DNA from: Rhodoblastus sp964425315 | GTDB lineage: Bacteria > Pseudomonadota > Alphaproteobacteria > Rhizobiales > Beijerinckiaceae | Length of the DNA: 64,000 nt | NCBI GenBank assembly: GCA_964425315.1 | Contig: CAYRNB010000003.1 | Location: 1 to 64,000 of the forward strand | Direction of reading: 5' to 3' | Made by a program: the position numbers and the translations under genes | Notes under the pieces: model-generated | Databases searched by the model: none | What the model was told of the DNA's origin: nothing | Seen by the model: only the letters and a program-made list of their open reading frames with translations | Part shown: piece after piece, positions 43,939 through 52,325 of the stretch | How positions within the stretch are numbered: position 1 is the first letter of the stretch | Layout: every line of letters begins with the position of its first letter

Positions 43939-44970
43939 TCAAGCTTCCTTGTTGTCCACACCGGCCGAGGCGAAGGTCGCCATATCCTTGTGGCAGGCGA
44001 GCGCCGCCTTGACGATGCCGATCGCCAGCGCGGCGCCGGAGCCTTCGCCGAGCCGCATGCCGAGATCGAGCAGCGGCTTCTTGCCGAGTTTTTGCAGAAC
44101 CCTGGCGTGCGCGCCCTCGGCCGAGACATGGCCGGCGAGACAATGGTCGATGCTGGTGGAGTCGAGCGCGTGCAGGATCGCCGCCGCGGCGCAGACGACA
44201 TAGCCGTCGAGCAGCACCGGCGTGCGTTCCATGCGCGCCGCCAGAATGGCGCCGGCCATGGCGGCGATCTCGCGTCCGCCGAGCCGGCGCAGGATCTCGA
44301 ACGGATCGTCGAAAAATTCCCTGTGCAGGGCGACGGCGCGTTTCACCGCGTCGGCCTTGCGCCGCAGCCCCTCCTCGTCCACGCCCGTGCCGCGGCCGAC
44401 CCAGTCGGCCGGTTCGCCGCCATAGAGGGCGTGATAAATGGCGGCGGCGATCGTGGTATTGCCGATTCCCATTTCGCCCAACGCCAGCAGATCGGCGCCG
44501 CCGGCGATCGCCTCCATGCCGAAGGCGATCGTGCCGGCGCATTCGCGCGCCTCCATGGCCGGCGCCTGGGTGATGTCGCGCGTCGGCAGGTCCAGCGCCA
44601 GTTCGAACACCTTGAGGCCCGCGCCATAGGCGGCGCAAATCTGGTTGACGGCTGCGCCACCGGCGGAAAAATTCTTCAGCATTTGCGCCGTCACGCTCTG
44701 GGGATAAGGCGAGACGCCCTGCCCGACGACGCCATGATTGCCGGCGAAAACCACGACCGTCGGCCGCTCCAGGGTCGGCTCCGCCCTGTCCTGCCAGGCC
44801 GCGAGCCATTCGACGATTTCCTCCAGCCGACCCAGCGCGCCCGGCGGCTTGGTCAGTTGCGCGTCGCGGGCGCGTACGGCGGCGACAGCGGCTTCCGACG
44901 ACGGCGGCATTTGGGCGAGAAGCGCGCGAAAGGCGTCGAAAGGCGGTTCGGATTGAGCGGCTGGCGGCAT
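43939..44970 (-). CDS. cobT: Nicotinate-nucleotide--dimethylbenzimidazole phosphoribosyltransferase
   Basis: Makes alpha-ribazole phosphate for the lower ligand of cobalamin. From ATG 44970 the protein has 343 residues. Signatures are DAQLTKPPGALGRLEEI, VVVFAGNHGVVGQGVSPYPQSVTAQML, LGEMGIGNTTIAAAI and the C-terminal catalytic Glu region LLDLGMRLGEGSGAALAI. Length is normal. No cobS or cobC is adjacent. It converges on the histidine kinase gene with no spacing (stop to stop). Confidence 0.95.
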   Translation of the reverse strand: MPPAAQSEPPFDAFRALLAQMPPSSEAAVAAVRARDAQLTKPPGALGRLEEIVEWLAAWQDRAEPTLERPTVVVFAGNHGVVGQGVSPYPQSVTAQMLKNFSAGGAAVNQICAAYGAGLKVFELALDLPTRDITQAPAMEARECAGTIAFGMEAIAGGADLLALGEMGIGNTTIAAAIYHALYGGEPADWVGRGTGVDEEGLRRKADAVKRAVALHREFFDDPFEILRRLGGREIAAMAGAILAARMERTPVLLDGYVVCAAAAILHALDSTSIDHCLAGHVSAEGAHARVLQKLGKKPLLDLGMRLGEGSGAALAIGIVKAALACHKDMATFASAGVDNKEA

Positions 44971-45151
44971 TGTCTTTCCTCTTGAGGCGGCTCGCGCGGG
45001 TACGGCTAGCTCATAAGCCATTTTTCGGGAAAGCAAAAAGGCCGATCCTTGCCGATGAACCCTGTCTGAACGAATGGCTCAGCTCGCGTTCAGGCGGACG
45101 GGCGCAATCTCCCCGGCGTCGATTGAATCGACGTTCTGTCAGGAGCTTGCC

Positions 45152-45442
45152 ATGCTGAATATCAAAAGCGCCATCGCCGTCGCGCTTGTCGCGAGCGCCG
45201 CCGGCCTCGCCCTTTCCGCCGCCGTTCCCGCCCAAGCCGCGCCGCTCGTCCGTCTCGACGCGGCGGCGCCAGCCGGCGGCCCGAATGTCCAGGTTGATCA
45301 GGTTCGCTGGATTTGCGGTCCTTATGACGCCTGTCGCTGGGTCCCGAATTATCACCGACATTGGGGCTGGGCCTGGGACGACGACGACGGCCCACGCTGG
45401 GAAGGGCGGCGCCATTACTGGCGTCACGGCGACGATTGGTGA
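45152..45442 (+). CDS. Small secreted Trp/Asp/His-rich protein
   Basis: A 96-residue protein from ATG 45152 with a strong AGGAGC ribosome-binding site. It has a clear signal peptide with cleavage after AAVPAQAA (about residue 31). The mature part is short and unusual: CGPYDACRWVPNYHRHWGWAWDDDDG, then a WEGRRHYWRHGDDW end. It holds two Cys that can pair and many Trp, His and Asp residues. Similar tiny periplasmic proteins are common in Rhizobiales without known function. It has its own terminator. Confidence 0.75.
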   Translation: MLNIKSAIAVALVASAAGLALSAAVPAQAAPLVRLDAAAPAGGPNVQVDQVRWICGPYDACRWVPNYHRHWGWAWDDDDGPRWEGRRHYWRHGDDW

Positions 45443-45448
45443 CACAAG

Positions 45449-45475
45449 AAGCCCGCCGCTTCCGGCGGGCTTTTT
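45449..45475. terminator. Strong intrinsic terminator
   Basis: AAGCCCGCC (45449-45457) pairs with GGCGGGCTT (45464-45472) around loop GCTTCC, running into TTTTT at 45471-45475. It ends the small secreted-protein gene and lies 8 bp from the ispH stop on the other strand, where the downstream side is moderately T-rich, so it may also serve ispH. Confidence 0.85.
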
Positions 45476-45482
45476 CAACAGG

Positions 45483-46442
45483 TTAAGCGACCTTTTCGCG
45501 CAATTTCCGCGGCAGCGGGAAGGAGACGTCCTCGGTCGCCGTGGTCACCGTATGGTGAATGAGGTCGAATTTCTCGCCGATGGCGGCGAGAATCTCCTCG
45601 ACCAGGATTTCCGGCGCCGAGGCGCCCGCCGTCACGCCAAGCGATTCGACGCCCTGTAACAGGCTCCAGTCGATGTCGGCGGCGCGCAGCACGAGTTGCG
45701 CCGCTTTGCAGCCATTGCGCTCCGCCACTTCCTTCAGCCGCTGCGAATTGGAGGAATTAGGCGAGCCCACGACAATAAAGGCGTCGACCGCATGGGCGAT
45801 TTCTTTCACCGCCTCCTGGCGGTTGGTGGTCGCGTAGCAGATATCCTGCCTGTGCGGCCCGATGATGTGCGGATATTTTTCGCGCAGCGCCTCGACCACC
45901 GCCGCCATGTCGTCCACCGACAGGGTCGTCTGGGTGACGAAGGCGAGGGGTTGGTCGGCGGTGAAAGGCAGAGCCGCGATATCCTCGGCGCTTTCAACCA
46001 GGATGACAGAGCCCTCCGGCAATTGTCCCATCGTGCCGATGACTTCCGGATGGCCCTTGTGGCCGACGAGAATGACTTGTCGGCCGCGCCGATGGTGGAT
46101 TTCCGCTTCGCGGTGAACCTTGGTCACCAGCGGGCAGGTGGCGTCGATGGCGAGAAGCTGGCGCCTTTCCGCCTCCTGCGGCACCGATTTGGGCACGCCA
46201 TGGGCGGAAAAGACCACCGGGGACCCGTCATCGGGAACTTCGTCCAGCTCCTCGACAAAAATCGCGCCCTGGCGTTTCAGTCCTTCGACCACATAGCGAT
46301 TATGCACGATCTCGTGCCGCACATAGACCGGCGCGCCGAATTTGCGCAGGGCGTGTTCGACCACGTCTATGGCGCGCACGACGCCGGCGCAAAAGCCGCG
46401 CGGCGCGCAGAGAAAGATTTTCAGCGTGGGCTTGCCGCTCAT
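45483..46442 (-). CDS. ispH: 4-hydroxy-3-methylbut-2-enyl diphosphate reductase
   Basis: Last enzyme of the MEP isoprenoid pathway, an iron-sulfur protein producing IPP and DMAPP. From ATG 46442 it has 319 residues. CAPRGFCAGVVRAID carries the first cluster Cys (Cys18). DATCPLVTKVHREAE holds the second and GVTAGASAPEILV the C-terminal region. GHKGHPEVIGTMGQ and VVGSPNSSNSQRL are substrate-binding blocks. It is downstream of the antiporter gene by 41 bp on the same strand. Confidence 0.96.
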   Translation of the reverse strand: MSGKPTLKIFLCAPRGFCAGVVRAIDVVEHALRKFGAPVYVRHEIVHNRYVVEGLKRQGAIFVEELDEVPDDGSPVVFSAHGVPKSVPQEAERRQLLAIDATCPLVTKVHREAEIHHRRGRQVILVGHKGHPEVIGTMGQLPEGSVILVESAEDIAALPFTADQPLAFVTQTTLSVDDMAAVVEALREKYPHIIGPHRQDICYATTNRQEAVKEIAHAVDAFIVVGSPNSSNSQRLKEVAERNGCKAAQLVLRAADIDWSLLQGVESLGVTAGASAPEILVEEILAAIGEKFDLIHHTVTTATEDVSFPLPRKLREKVA

Positions 46443-46483
46443 TTTGGACCTCGGCTCGTTTTCCCGATCTTGTGGGCGCCGGT

Positions 46484-47761
46484 TCAACGCATGTCAAGCG
46501 GCGGGGTTTCCTTCCGCGTCAGCCGGCGAATCAAACCGTTAATGCTCGAGCCCTGGACGAGCACCGCGAAAAGCACACAGGCATAGGCGGCGACCAGGAT
46601 CGCCGCCCGCGGCGCCGAGTCGGGCAGCGACAGCGCCATGGCGATGGACAGGCCGCCGCGCAGGCCGCCCCAAATCAAAACGGGCATGCCGAGCGGCCCC
46701 AGGCCGCCGATGGGTCGCAGGAGAAACAAAGGCAGGCCGACCGAGATGGAACGCGCCGCGAGGACCAGCGGCACTGCGCCGAGGCCGACGATCCACAAGG
46801 CCTCGGCGGTGGGAAGGGCCGCGAGCTTCAGGCCGATGAGCAGGAACAGGACGGCGTTGAGGATTTCCTCGATCAGCTCCCAGAATTTCATCAGATATTT
46901 GCGCGATTCCGACGAAAAGCCGGGCGCCAGTTTGGCGTTGCCGATCAGAATGCCGGCGCAGGCCATGGCGACGGGGCCGCTGACGTCCAGCTTTTGCGCG
47001 GCCGAATAGCCGCCCATGACCAGAGCCAAAGTAATCAGAACTTCGACATTTTCCTCGCGTACGCGGCGCATGGCGAGATAGCCGAGGCCGCCGCAAAAAA
47101 GGCCCAGCAGGGCGCCGCCGCCGGCGACGCGCAGGAAATCCAGCAGCGCCGAAGAAGGCGCAAAATTGCCGCTGAGCGCCGCGCTCAGGGCGATGGTGAA
47201 AACCACGACGGCGATCCCGTCGTTGAACAGGCTTTCGGCGGCGACGGTGGCGCGCAGCAGCGGCGGGACATGCAAGCGCTTCAGCGCCGCGATCACCGCG
47301 ACGGGATCGGTCGGGCTGATCAGCGCGCCGAACACCAGACACCAGGAGAGGGGCAGGCCTTCGACGCCGAAAAGGTGGTAGAGCCCGCGCATGCCGAAGC
47401 CGACGATGACGGTCGAAAAAACCACGCCGAAAGTGCTGAGCGTGAAAATAGTCCATTTGCCGCGCCGCATCTGCGCCCAATCGACCTGCAGGGCCCCGGC
47501 GAAAAGCAGGAATGAGAGCATGCCGTCCATCAGGGCGGCGCGAAAATCGATGTCCTTGAGAAAGACCACGACTGCCTGCGAAACGCTCCCGCCCAGCTCC
47601 GAACCCTTGGCGGCGATCAGAACGATCGAGATCAGCCCGCCGAGAAAGGTCAGGCCGACAGTCGGCGGCAGTTTGAGCAGCCGCTCGTTGACGATGGCGA
47701 GCGTAGTCGAAGCGACGACGAGAATCGCCGCAATGTCAAAAACGGAAATATGCTCAACCAA
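46484..47761 (-). CDS. Na+/H+ antiporter, CPA1 family
   Basis: A cation:proton antiporter with about 12 membrane helices. The TTG start at 47761 gives 425 residues beginning VEHISVFDIAAILVVASTTLAIVNERLLKLPPTVGLTFLGG. It is preceded by GGAGGAAG only about four bases away, a short but strong ribosome-binding site. A longer upstream reading is hydrophilic and unlikely. Family features are LLFAGALQVDW, the ALISPTDPVAVIAALKRLHVP block with the ion-binding TDP-type region and AESLFNDGIAVVVF. WGGLRGGLSIAMALSLP lies near the C-terminus. Ion specificity is inferred. Confidence 0.88.
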   Translation of the reverse strand: MVEHISVFDIAAILVVASTTLAIVNERLLKLPPTVGLTFLGGLISIVLIAAKGSELGGSVSQAVVVFLKDIDFRAALMDGMLSFLLFAGALQVDWAQMRRGKWTIFTLSTFGVVFSTVIVGFGMRGLYHLFGVEGLPLSWCLVFGALISPTDPVAVIAALKRLHVPPLLRATVAAESLFNDGIAVVVFTIALSAALSGNFAPSSALLDFLRVAGGGALLGLFCGGLGYLAMRRVREENVEVLITLALVMGGYSAAQKLDVSGPVAMACAGILIGNAKLAPGFSSESRKYLMKFWELIEEILNAVLFLLIGLKLAALPTAEALWIVGLGAVPLVLAARSISVGLPLFLLRPIGGLGPLGMPVLIWGGLRGGLSIAMALSLPDSAPRAAILVAAYACVLFAVLVQGSSINGLIRRLTRKETPPLDMR

Positions 47762-47952
47762 ACTTCCTCCGTCCTTTCCGTTTGCGGCGCCCCTTGGCCT
47801 TTTGCCACGACGCGGCGGCGCGAGACCAGCAAAATCGGGCCATGCGCCCAACACGGGCCTCGTTCAGTCTGCACAACCTTCTGGGGCGGATTCTCGCCAA
47901 AGGTTGAGAAGAAACTATGCCGGGCCCAAATCCCGGTCGCGCCCCGGGGCGA

Positions 47953-47981
47953 TTGCGCCGCGGGGCGCTTAGGCTTATAGG
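47953..47981 (+). promoter_or_regulatory. Candidate sigma-70-type promoter of gshA
   Basis: TTGCGC at 47953-47958, a 17-nt spacer, TATAGG at 47976-47981. Expected transcription start near 47988, giving a leader of about 75 nt. Confidence 0.5.
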
Positions 47982-47998
47982 GACTTTTGGCGGGGAGG

Positions 47999-48029
47999 AA
48001 GGGCGTCGCGCTTTGGCGTTGACGCCCTT
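47999..48029 (+). promoter_or_regulatory. Leader hairpin in the gshA 5' UTR
   Basis: AAGGGCGTC (47999-48007) pairs perfectly with GACGCCCTT (48021-48029) around a 13-nt loop. A T-rich stretch, GCTTTCGTTTCTTG, follows. It may be a leader structure or a weak attenuator ahead of gshA. Confidence 0.4.
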
Positions 48030-48063
48030 GCTTTCGTTTCTTGCGCTCGTTTGAAAGCCTGTC

Positions 48064-49446
48064 ATGGCCCGCGACATCGTCGATGAAACCCGAATATCGT
48101 CGCGCGACGAACTGATCGGCTGGCTCGAAGCAGGATGCAAGCCGCAGGGGCCCTTCCGGGTCGGGACGGAACACGAGAAAATTCCGTTCTATCGCGCCGA
48201 TCTTCTCCCCGTCCCCTATGAAGGACGCGGGCCGGGCGAGGGCGGCGTCGCGGCGCTGCTCGAAAGCCTGCGCCAATCGCTGAACTGGGAAGGGATCAGC
48301 GACGGCGGCGCCCTCATCGGCCTCTACGATTCGGCGGGCGGCGCCGCCATTTCGCTGGAGCCGGGCGGTCAGTTCGAACTGTCCGGCGCGCCGCTCGACA
48401 CGATTCATCAGACCAGAGCGGAGCTGGACGCGCATTTCGCCGCTTTGGCGCCCTTGGCCGAAAAACTCGGCCTCGGCTTTCTCGACTTCGGCCTGAGTCC
48501 TCTCTGGACGCGGGAAGACACCCCGGTCATGCCGAAGCAGCGCTATTCGATCATGATGCGCTACATGCCCAAGGTCGGGCGGCGTGGCCTGGACATGATG
48601 TTCCGCACCTCGACGGTGCAGACCAATATCGATTTCGCTTCGGAAGCCGACATGGTCGGCAAAATGCGCCTGGCGATCGCTCTGCAGCCATTATTGGTCG
48701 CGCTTTTCGCCAATTCGCCCTTTTCCGACGGAAAGCCGAACGGCTATCTGTCCATGCGTTCGCATATCTGGACCGAGACCGATCCGGCGCGCACCGGCAT
48801 GACGCCTTTCGTCTTCGAACCGGGCATGGGCTTCGAGCGCTACGTCGATTACGCGCTTGACGTGCCGCTTTATTTCGTCAAGCGCGGCGACGTCTATCAC
48901 GATGTCGCCGGCGCCTCATTCCGCGATCTCCTCGCGGGAAAGCTCGCCAATCTGCCCGGCGATTTCGCCACATTGTCGGACTGGGCCAATCACCTCTCGA
49001 CCCTGTTTCCCGAAGTGCGGCTCAAGCGCTATATCGAATTGCGCGCCGCCGACGTTGGTCCGCGCCCGCAAATTCTGGCCATGGCGGCGCTCACCGCCGG
49101 CCTGTTCTATGACCGGCAAGCCAGCGACGCCGCCTGGGACCTGGTGAAGGATTTCACCGCCGAGGACCGCGAAAGCCTGCGGCGGACGGCGCCGCAAATG
49201 GGCTTGCGCGCCGCCGTCGGCGCACGAAGTCTGCTCGATCTCGCGCGCGAAATCCTGCCGCTCGCGCGCGCGGGGCTGGCGCGCCGACGCCGCCTCGACG
49301 CGGCAGGTAGCGACGAACGCCAATATTTGCAGCCTTTGGAAGAGATCGCCGCGACGGGATTGAGTCTTGCCGAGCGGCGGCTCGCGCTGTTCCACGGCGC
49401 CTGGAAGGAAAGCGTAGAGCCCGCTTTCGAGGAATGCGTCTTTTAG
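48064..49446 (+). CDS. gshA: Glutamate-cysteine ligase (plant/alphaproteobacterial type)
   Basis: First enzyme of glutathione synthesis, joining glutamate and cysteine. The 460-residue length and the sequence blocks fit the GCS2/plant-type class. FRVGTEHEKIPFY is near the N-terminus, ISLEPGGQFELSGAPLDTIHQT follows, then FGLSPLWTREDTPVMPKQRYSIMMRYMPKVG and MMFRTSTVQTNIDF. The C-terminus ends in the typical short tail after SLAERRLALFHGAW. Plant-type enzymes are often redox-regulated, but I cannot place the disulfide here. It is monocistronic. Confidence 0.95.
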   Translation: MARDIVDETRISSRDELIGWLEAGCKPQGPFRVGTEHEKIPFYRADLLPVPYEGRGPGEGGVAALLESLRQSLNWEGISDGGALIGLYDSAGGAAISLEPGGQFELSGAPLDTIHQTRAELDAHFAALAPLAEKLGLGFLDFGLSPLWTREDTPVMPKQRYSIMMRYMPKVGRRGLDMMFRTSTVQTNIDFASEADMVGKMRLAIALQPLLVALFANSPFSDGKPNGYLSMRSHIWTETDPARTGMTPFVFEPGMGFERYVDYALDVPLYFVKRGDVYHDVAGASFRDLLAGKLANLPGDFATLSDWANHLSTLFPEVRLKRYIELRAADVGPRPQILAMAALTAGLFYDRQASDAAWDLVKDFTAEDRESLRRTAPQMGLRAAVGARSLLDLAREILPLARAGLARRRRLDAAGSDERQYLQPLEEIAATGLSLAERRLALFHGAWKESVEPAFEECVF

Positions 49447-49473
49447 AGATTTTTCGATGCGTTGGCGCGAAGA

Positions 49474-49767
49474 TCACATGCCGTTGTAATGCAGGGGCTT
49501 AATGCGCAAATGCGAAGTTGGCGCGAAGGCCTGGGCGTTATGCGACGGATCGTAGGCGGCCTGCGCTGGGCCGGGCGGCAAAGGCGCATTGCCCGCGTCG
49601 GTGGAGCCGATATTGCTCCAAGCCGCGCCGTCGCTGAATTGCACCCGCAGGTGACCGCTTTCCTGCGCCAAGGCGGTGGAGGCGGCGAAAAACAGCGGCG
49701 GAAGAAGGAGCGACAGGGCTACGACAGTCCGAATCAAGCGCGAATTGTCCCGTCCCGTATCGTTCAT
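49474..49767 (-). CDS. Small secreted hypothetical protein
   Basis: A 97-residue protein from ATG 49767 (preceded by AAGGGAA). It has a clear signal peptide: basic RLIRTVV, hydrophobic core LSLLLPPLFFAA, cleavage after STALAQ. The mature part is about 63 residues, Gly/Ala/Pro-rich, with HLRVQFSDGAAWSNIGSTDAG and a conserved-looking end SHLRIKPLHYNG. No family is recognised. It converges on gshA with a 27-bp gap and lies 141 bp downstream of rsmE. Confidence 0.6.
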   Translation of the reverse strand: MNDTGRDNSRLIRTVVALSLLLPPLFFAASTALAQESGHLRVQFSDGAAWSNIGSTDAGNAPLPPGPAQAAYDPSHNAQAFAPTSHLRIKPLHYNGM

Positions 49768-49908
49768 CCAGAGATTCCCTTCATATCGCTTCATTTTTGA
49801 CCGCAACATGATGGCGACATCATGTCTGGATATGCTTGATAAAAAGTATCTGAGAACGCGGGCCGACAAATCGGCGCCGGTTTCCGCCGAAAAACGCTCA
49901 ACGAGAAT

Positions 49909-50661
49909 TCAGGCGCCGCGCCAATCGCCCAACGCCGCCTGGAAAATCGCCAAAGCCGCAACCGCCGCGGTGTCGGCGCGCATAACCCGCGGCCCGAGCG
50001 AAATGCGCGCGGTATTTTTCAGGCCGAGGAGTTTTTCGCGCTCGCCGGCGTCGAAACCGCCCTCCGGTCCGATCAGCAGGGCGAATTTATCGAAATCCGC
50101 GCCGATCTCGCGCAACGTGGCGACGGGATCGACGATTTCCGCCGCCTCGTCGCAGAAAATCAGCAAACGGTCCGCTGGCCATGCGTCGATCACCCGATCG
50201 AGCTTTTCTTCCTCCAGGACTTCGGCCAGTGAGAGGATTCCGCATTGCTCCGCCGCCTCGATCGCATTGGCGCGCAGGCGTTGCAGGTTGACGCGGCTCG
50301 CCTGGGTGCGGCGCGTCAGCACCGGGCGCAGGCGCCGCGCCCCCATTTCCACCGCCTTTTGCGCCATGTAATCGAGCCGCGCCTGTTTGAGGGGCGCGAA
50401 CAGATAATCGAGATCGAGAAGACGGTCCTGCGCCCGCGTCCGCGCCTCGACGCGCAGGACGACCGCCTTTTTGCCGGCCGATTCGAGCCTGGCGCGCCAT
50501 TCGCCATCGCGGCCGTTGAAGACCAGGAGTCCCGCGCCTTCGCGCAGCCGCAACACATTGACGAGATAATGGGCCTGTTCGCGCGCCGGCGCGACCGATG
50601 CGCCCTCGGCAAGCGGGGCGTCGACGCAGAGCCGATAAGTGGTGAAATCCAGCCGCGACAT
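49909..50661 (-). CDS. rsmE: 16S rRNA (uracil1498-N3)-methyltransferase
   Basis: SPOUT-class methyltransferase modifying U1498 of 16S rRNA. From ATG 50661 the product has 250 residues. The N-terminal PUA-like domain includes HYLVNVLRLREGAGLLVFNGRDGEW. The knotted SAM domain has QKAVEMGARRLRPVLTRRTQ, LLIGPEGGFDAGEREKL and LGPRVMRADTA, both SPOUT signatures. It starts five bases after the DsbD-N-like gene, so the two are one operon. Confidence 0.94.
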   Translation of the reverse strand: MSRLDFTTYRLCVDAPLAEGASVAPAREQAHYLVNVLRLREGAGLLVFNGRDGEWRARLESAGKKAVVLRVEARTRAQDRLLDLDYLFAPLKQARLDYMAQKAVEMGARRLRPVLTRRTQASRVNLQRLRANAIEAAEQCGILSLAEVLEEEKLDRVIDAWPADRLLIFCDEAAEIVDPVATLREIGADFDKFALLIGPEGGFDAGEREKLLGLKNTARISLGPRVMRADTAAVAALAIFQAALGDWRGA

Positions 50662-50666
50662 GGGCC

Positions 50667-51551
50667 TCAGTGTCCGTGAGGCGGCAGGCTGAGGTCGAAT
50701 TCCACCGGCTGTGGCCCGGAGACTGTGACGCGGATCGGCCGGTCCGGCGCCGTTTTTTTCGGCGGATGCTCGACCAGGGTCAGCAGGAACGCGCCTTTTT
50801 CGCCCGCCGGCTTGCTCTCGAAGTAAAAACCTTCCGGCGCCTCGACAAAAACGTCGCGGGCCTCGCCTTGGAGGATGCGCAGGCGCCATTGCTTATCGCC
50901 GCCGGCCGCCGCCGCCGACGCGACTGAAGCTATGGCGCGCGCCTGCGCCGCATCAAGGCGCCGAGGAACCTGGTCCAACGCCTGGACGACCGGAAGCGCG
51001 CCGGGCGCGCTGGTCTGCGGCCCGGGCGGCAGTTCGGCCCGCAACCTCGCCTGAACCGGCCGGCAGATCGTGTCGCAGACGGCGTAATCGAGCTTGACCG
51101 TCAGCGTCGCCGGCTTGTCCTTGTCGCGTAGCGTGACGCGGACAGGGAAGACGACGCTGTGGCGATAGCCAAAGGCGTCGGCGCCGTCCTCGTCGATGCG
51201 TTGGGGCTGCGGAAACAGGGCCTTAGCCGCCGCCACGTTGGAGGAAGCCGAAAAATCGAAAACGGGCGGCGTTCCCGCGTCGCCCGGATCGCGCCAATAG
51301 GTGACCGCCTCCCCGGCGAGCTGGATTTCGATCCCGGCGTAGCGCGCGCCGTTGATCACGCCGGCGTCGATCAGACGCGCCCGCGATTTGGCCGCAACCG
51401 CCCAATTCTGCGCGTGAGCGGCGGCGCCCGGCGCCAGGACCGCCAGGAGAAGGAAGGCGCTGATCAGCAGCCGCGCGCCGCCTGCGCGGCCGCGAGAAAG
51501 GAATTCTGGCAGAAAATTAGGAAAGGGATGGGCTGCCTTTTTTGCATTCAT
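50667..51551 (-). CDS. Periplasmic DsbD N-terminal-domain-like protein
   Basis: A 294-residue exported protein. An N-terminal hydrophobic signal (about residues 25-48, LLISAFLLLAVLAPGAAAHAQ) is followed by a DsbD-alpha-like immunoglobulin fold. Its Cys159 and Cys163 (VCDTIC) resemble the reactive pair of DsbD alpha. The rest is a second beta-rich region ending in RVTVSGPQPVEFDLSL. The DsbD transmembrane and thioredoxin domains are absent. It probably shuttles electrons to periplasmic targets or serves a partner encoded elsewhere; this is inferred. It is in an operon with rsmE. Confidence 0.8.
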   Translation of the reverse strand: MNAKKAAHPFPNFLPEFLSRGRAGGARLLISAFLLLAVLAPGAAAHAQNWAVAAKSRARLIDAGVINGARYAGIEIQLAGEAVTYWRDPGDAGTPPVFDFSASSNVAAAKALFPQPQRIDEDGADAFGYRHSVVFPVRVTLRDKDKPATLTVKLDYAVCDTICRPVQARLRAELPPGPQTSAPGALPVVQALDQVPRRLDAAQARAIASVASAAAAGGDKQWRLRILQGEARDVFVEAPEGFYFESKPAGEKGAFLLTLVEHPPKKTAPDRPIRVTVSGPQPVEFDLSLPPHGH

Positions 51552-51717
51552 CCTTTAGCATATCTCCTTTGCCGGCGCGCTGGAATGAGGAGGCCGGTCT
51601 TTCGTATAAGACGCCGCAATCCAAACGCGCCTGGAATCATTTGCGTTTGGAGCGAGGCGCAAGAACATCTAGAACGCCTCCCAACCGGATCGCTGGGGAC
51701 CGGTAGGAAAGTCGATC

Positions 51718-52314
51718 GTGACCAAAACAGGGCCGAAACCTTATCTCGACGGAAAATGTCTTGTGGCCATGCCGAGCCTCCAAGACAATTTTTTCGTGCG
51801 GTCGGTCGTCTATGTCTGCGCCCATTCGGAAGACGGCGCCATGGGAATTATCCTCAACCATCCCGCCGAAGGCGTCAATTTTGTCGATCTCCTGCTCCAG
51901 CTCAAGGTGGTCGATTCGGCGGAGCAGATTCGCTTGACCGGCGCGACCGGCGACATGCGGGTTCTGGCCGGCGGGCCGGTCGACTCCAGTCGCGGCTTCG
52001 TCCTCCATTCTTCCGATTATCGCGCCGCCGAAGCGACCATGGCCATAGACGACACGGTGTCCATGACGGCGACGCTCGACGTTCTGCGCGCCATCGCCCA
52101 GGGCCAGGGGCCGGAGAGGGCGGTGCTGGCCCTCGGCTACGCCGGCTGGTCGCCCGGCCAGCTCGAACAAGAGATTCTCGCCAACAGCTGGATGATCTGC
52201 CCCGCCGATTCCTTCCTGCTCTTCGATCAGGCGCACGAATCGAAATATGAGCGGGCTTTGGGCGCGATCGGCGTCGATCTCGGCTTTTTGTCGGACGACG
52301 CCGGCCACGCCTGA
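51718..52314 (+). CDS. YqgE/AlgH family protein
   Basis: A 198-residue UPF0301 (YqgE/AlgH) protein. The family blocks are present: GKCLVAMPSLQDNFFVRSVVYVCAHSEDGAMGIILNHPAEG, LAGGPVDSSRGFVLHS, ALGYAGWSPGQLEQEILANSWM and the C-terminal YERALGAIGVDLGFLS. The function is not established; AlgH was named from alginate regulation in Pseudomonas. It is divergent from the DsbD-N-like gene and convergent with the GGDEF-EAL gene (11 bp between stops). Confidence 0.95.
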   Translation: MTKTGPKPYLDGKCLVAMPSLQDNFFVRSVVYVCAHSEDGAMGIILNHPAEGVNFVDLLLQLKVVDSAEQIRLTGATGDMRVLAGGPVDSSRGFVLHSSDYRAAEATMAIDDTVSMTATLDVLRAIAQGQGPERAVLALGYAGWSPGQLEQEILANSWMICPADSFLLFDQAHESKYERALGAIGVDLGFLSDDAGHA

Positions 52315-52325
52315 AGCGATTCCGA

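Larger units (their letters stand above)
47762..48063. other. 302-bp divergent intergenic region between the antiporter gene and gshA
   Basis: Holds the antiporter translation-initiation region at the left, the gshA promoter and the gshA leader hairpin at the right (listed separately). No further gene is supported. Confidence 0.5.
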
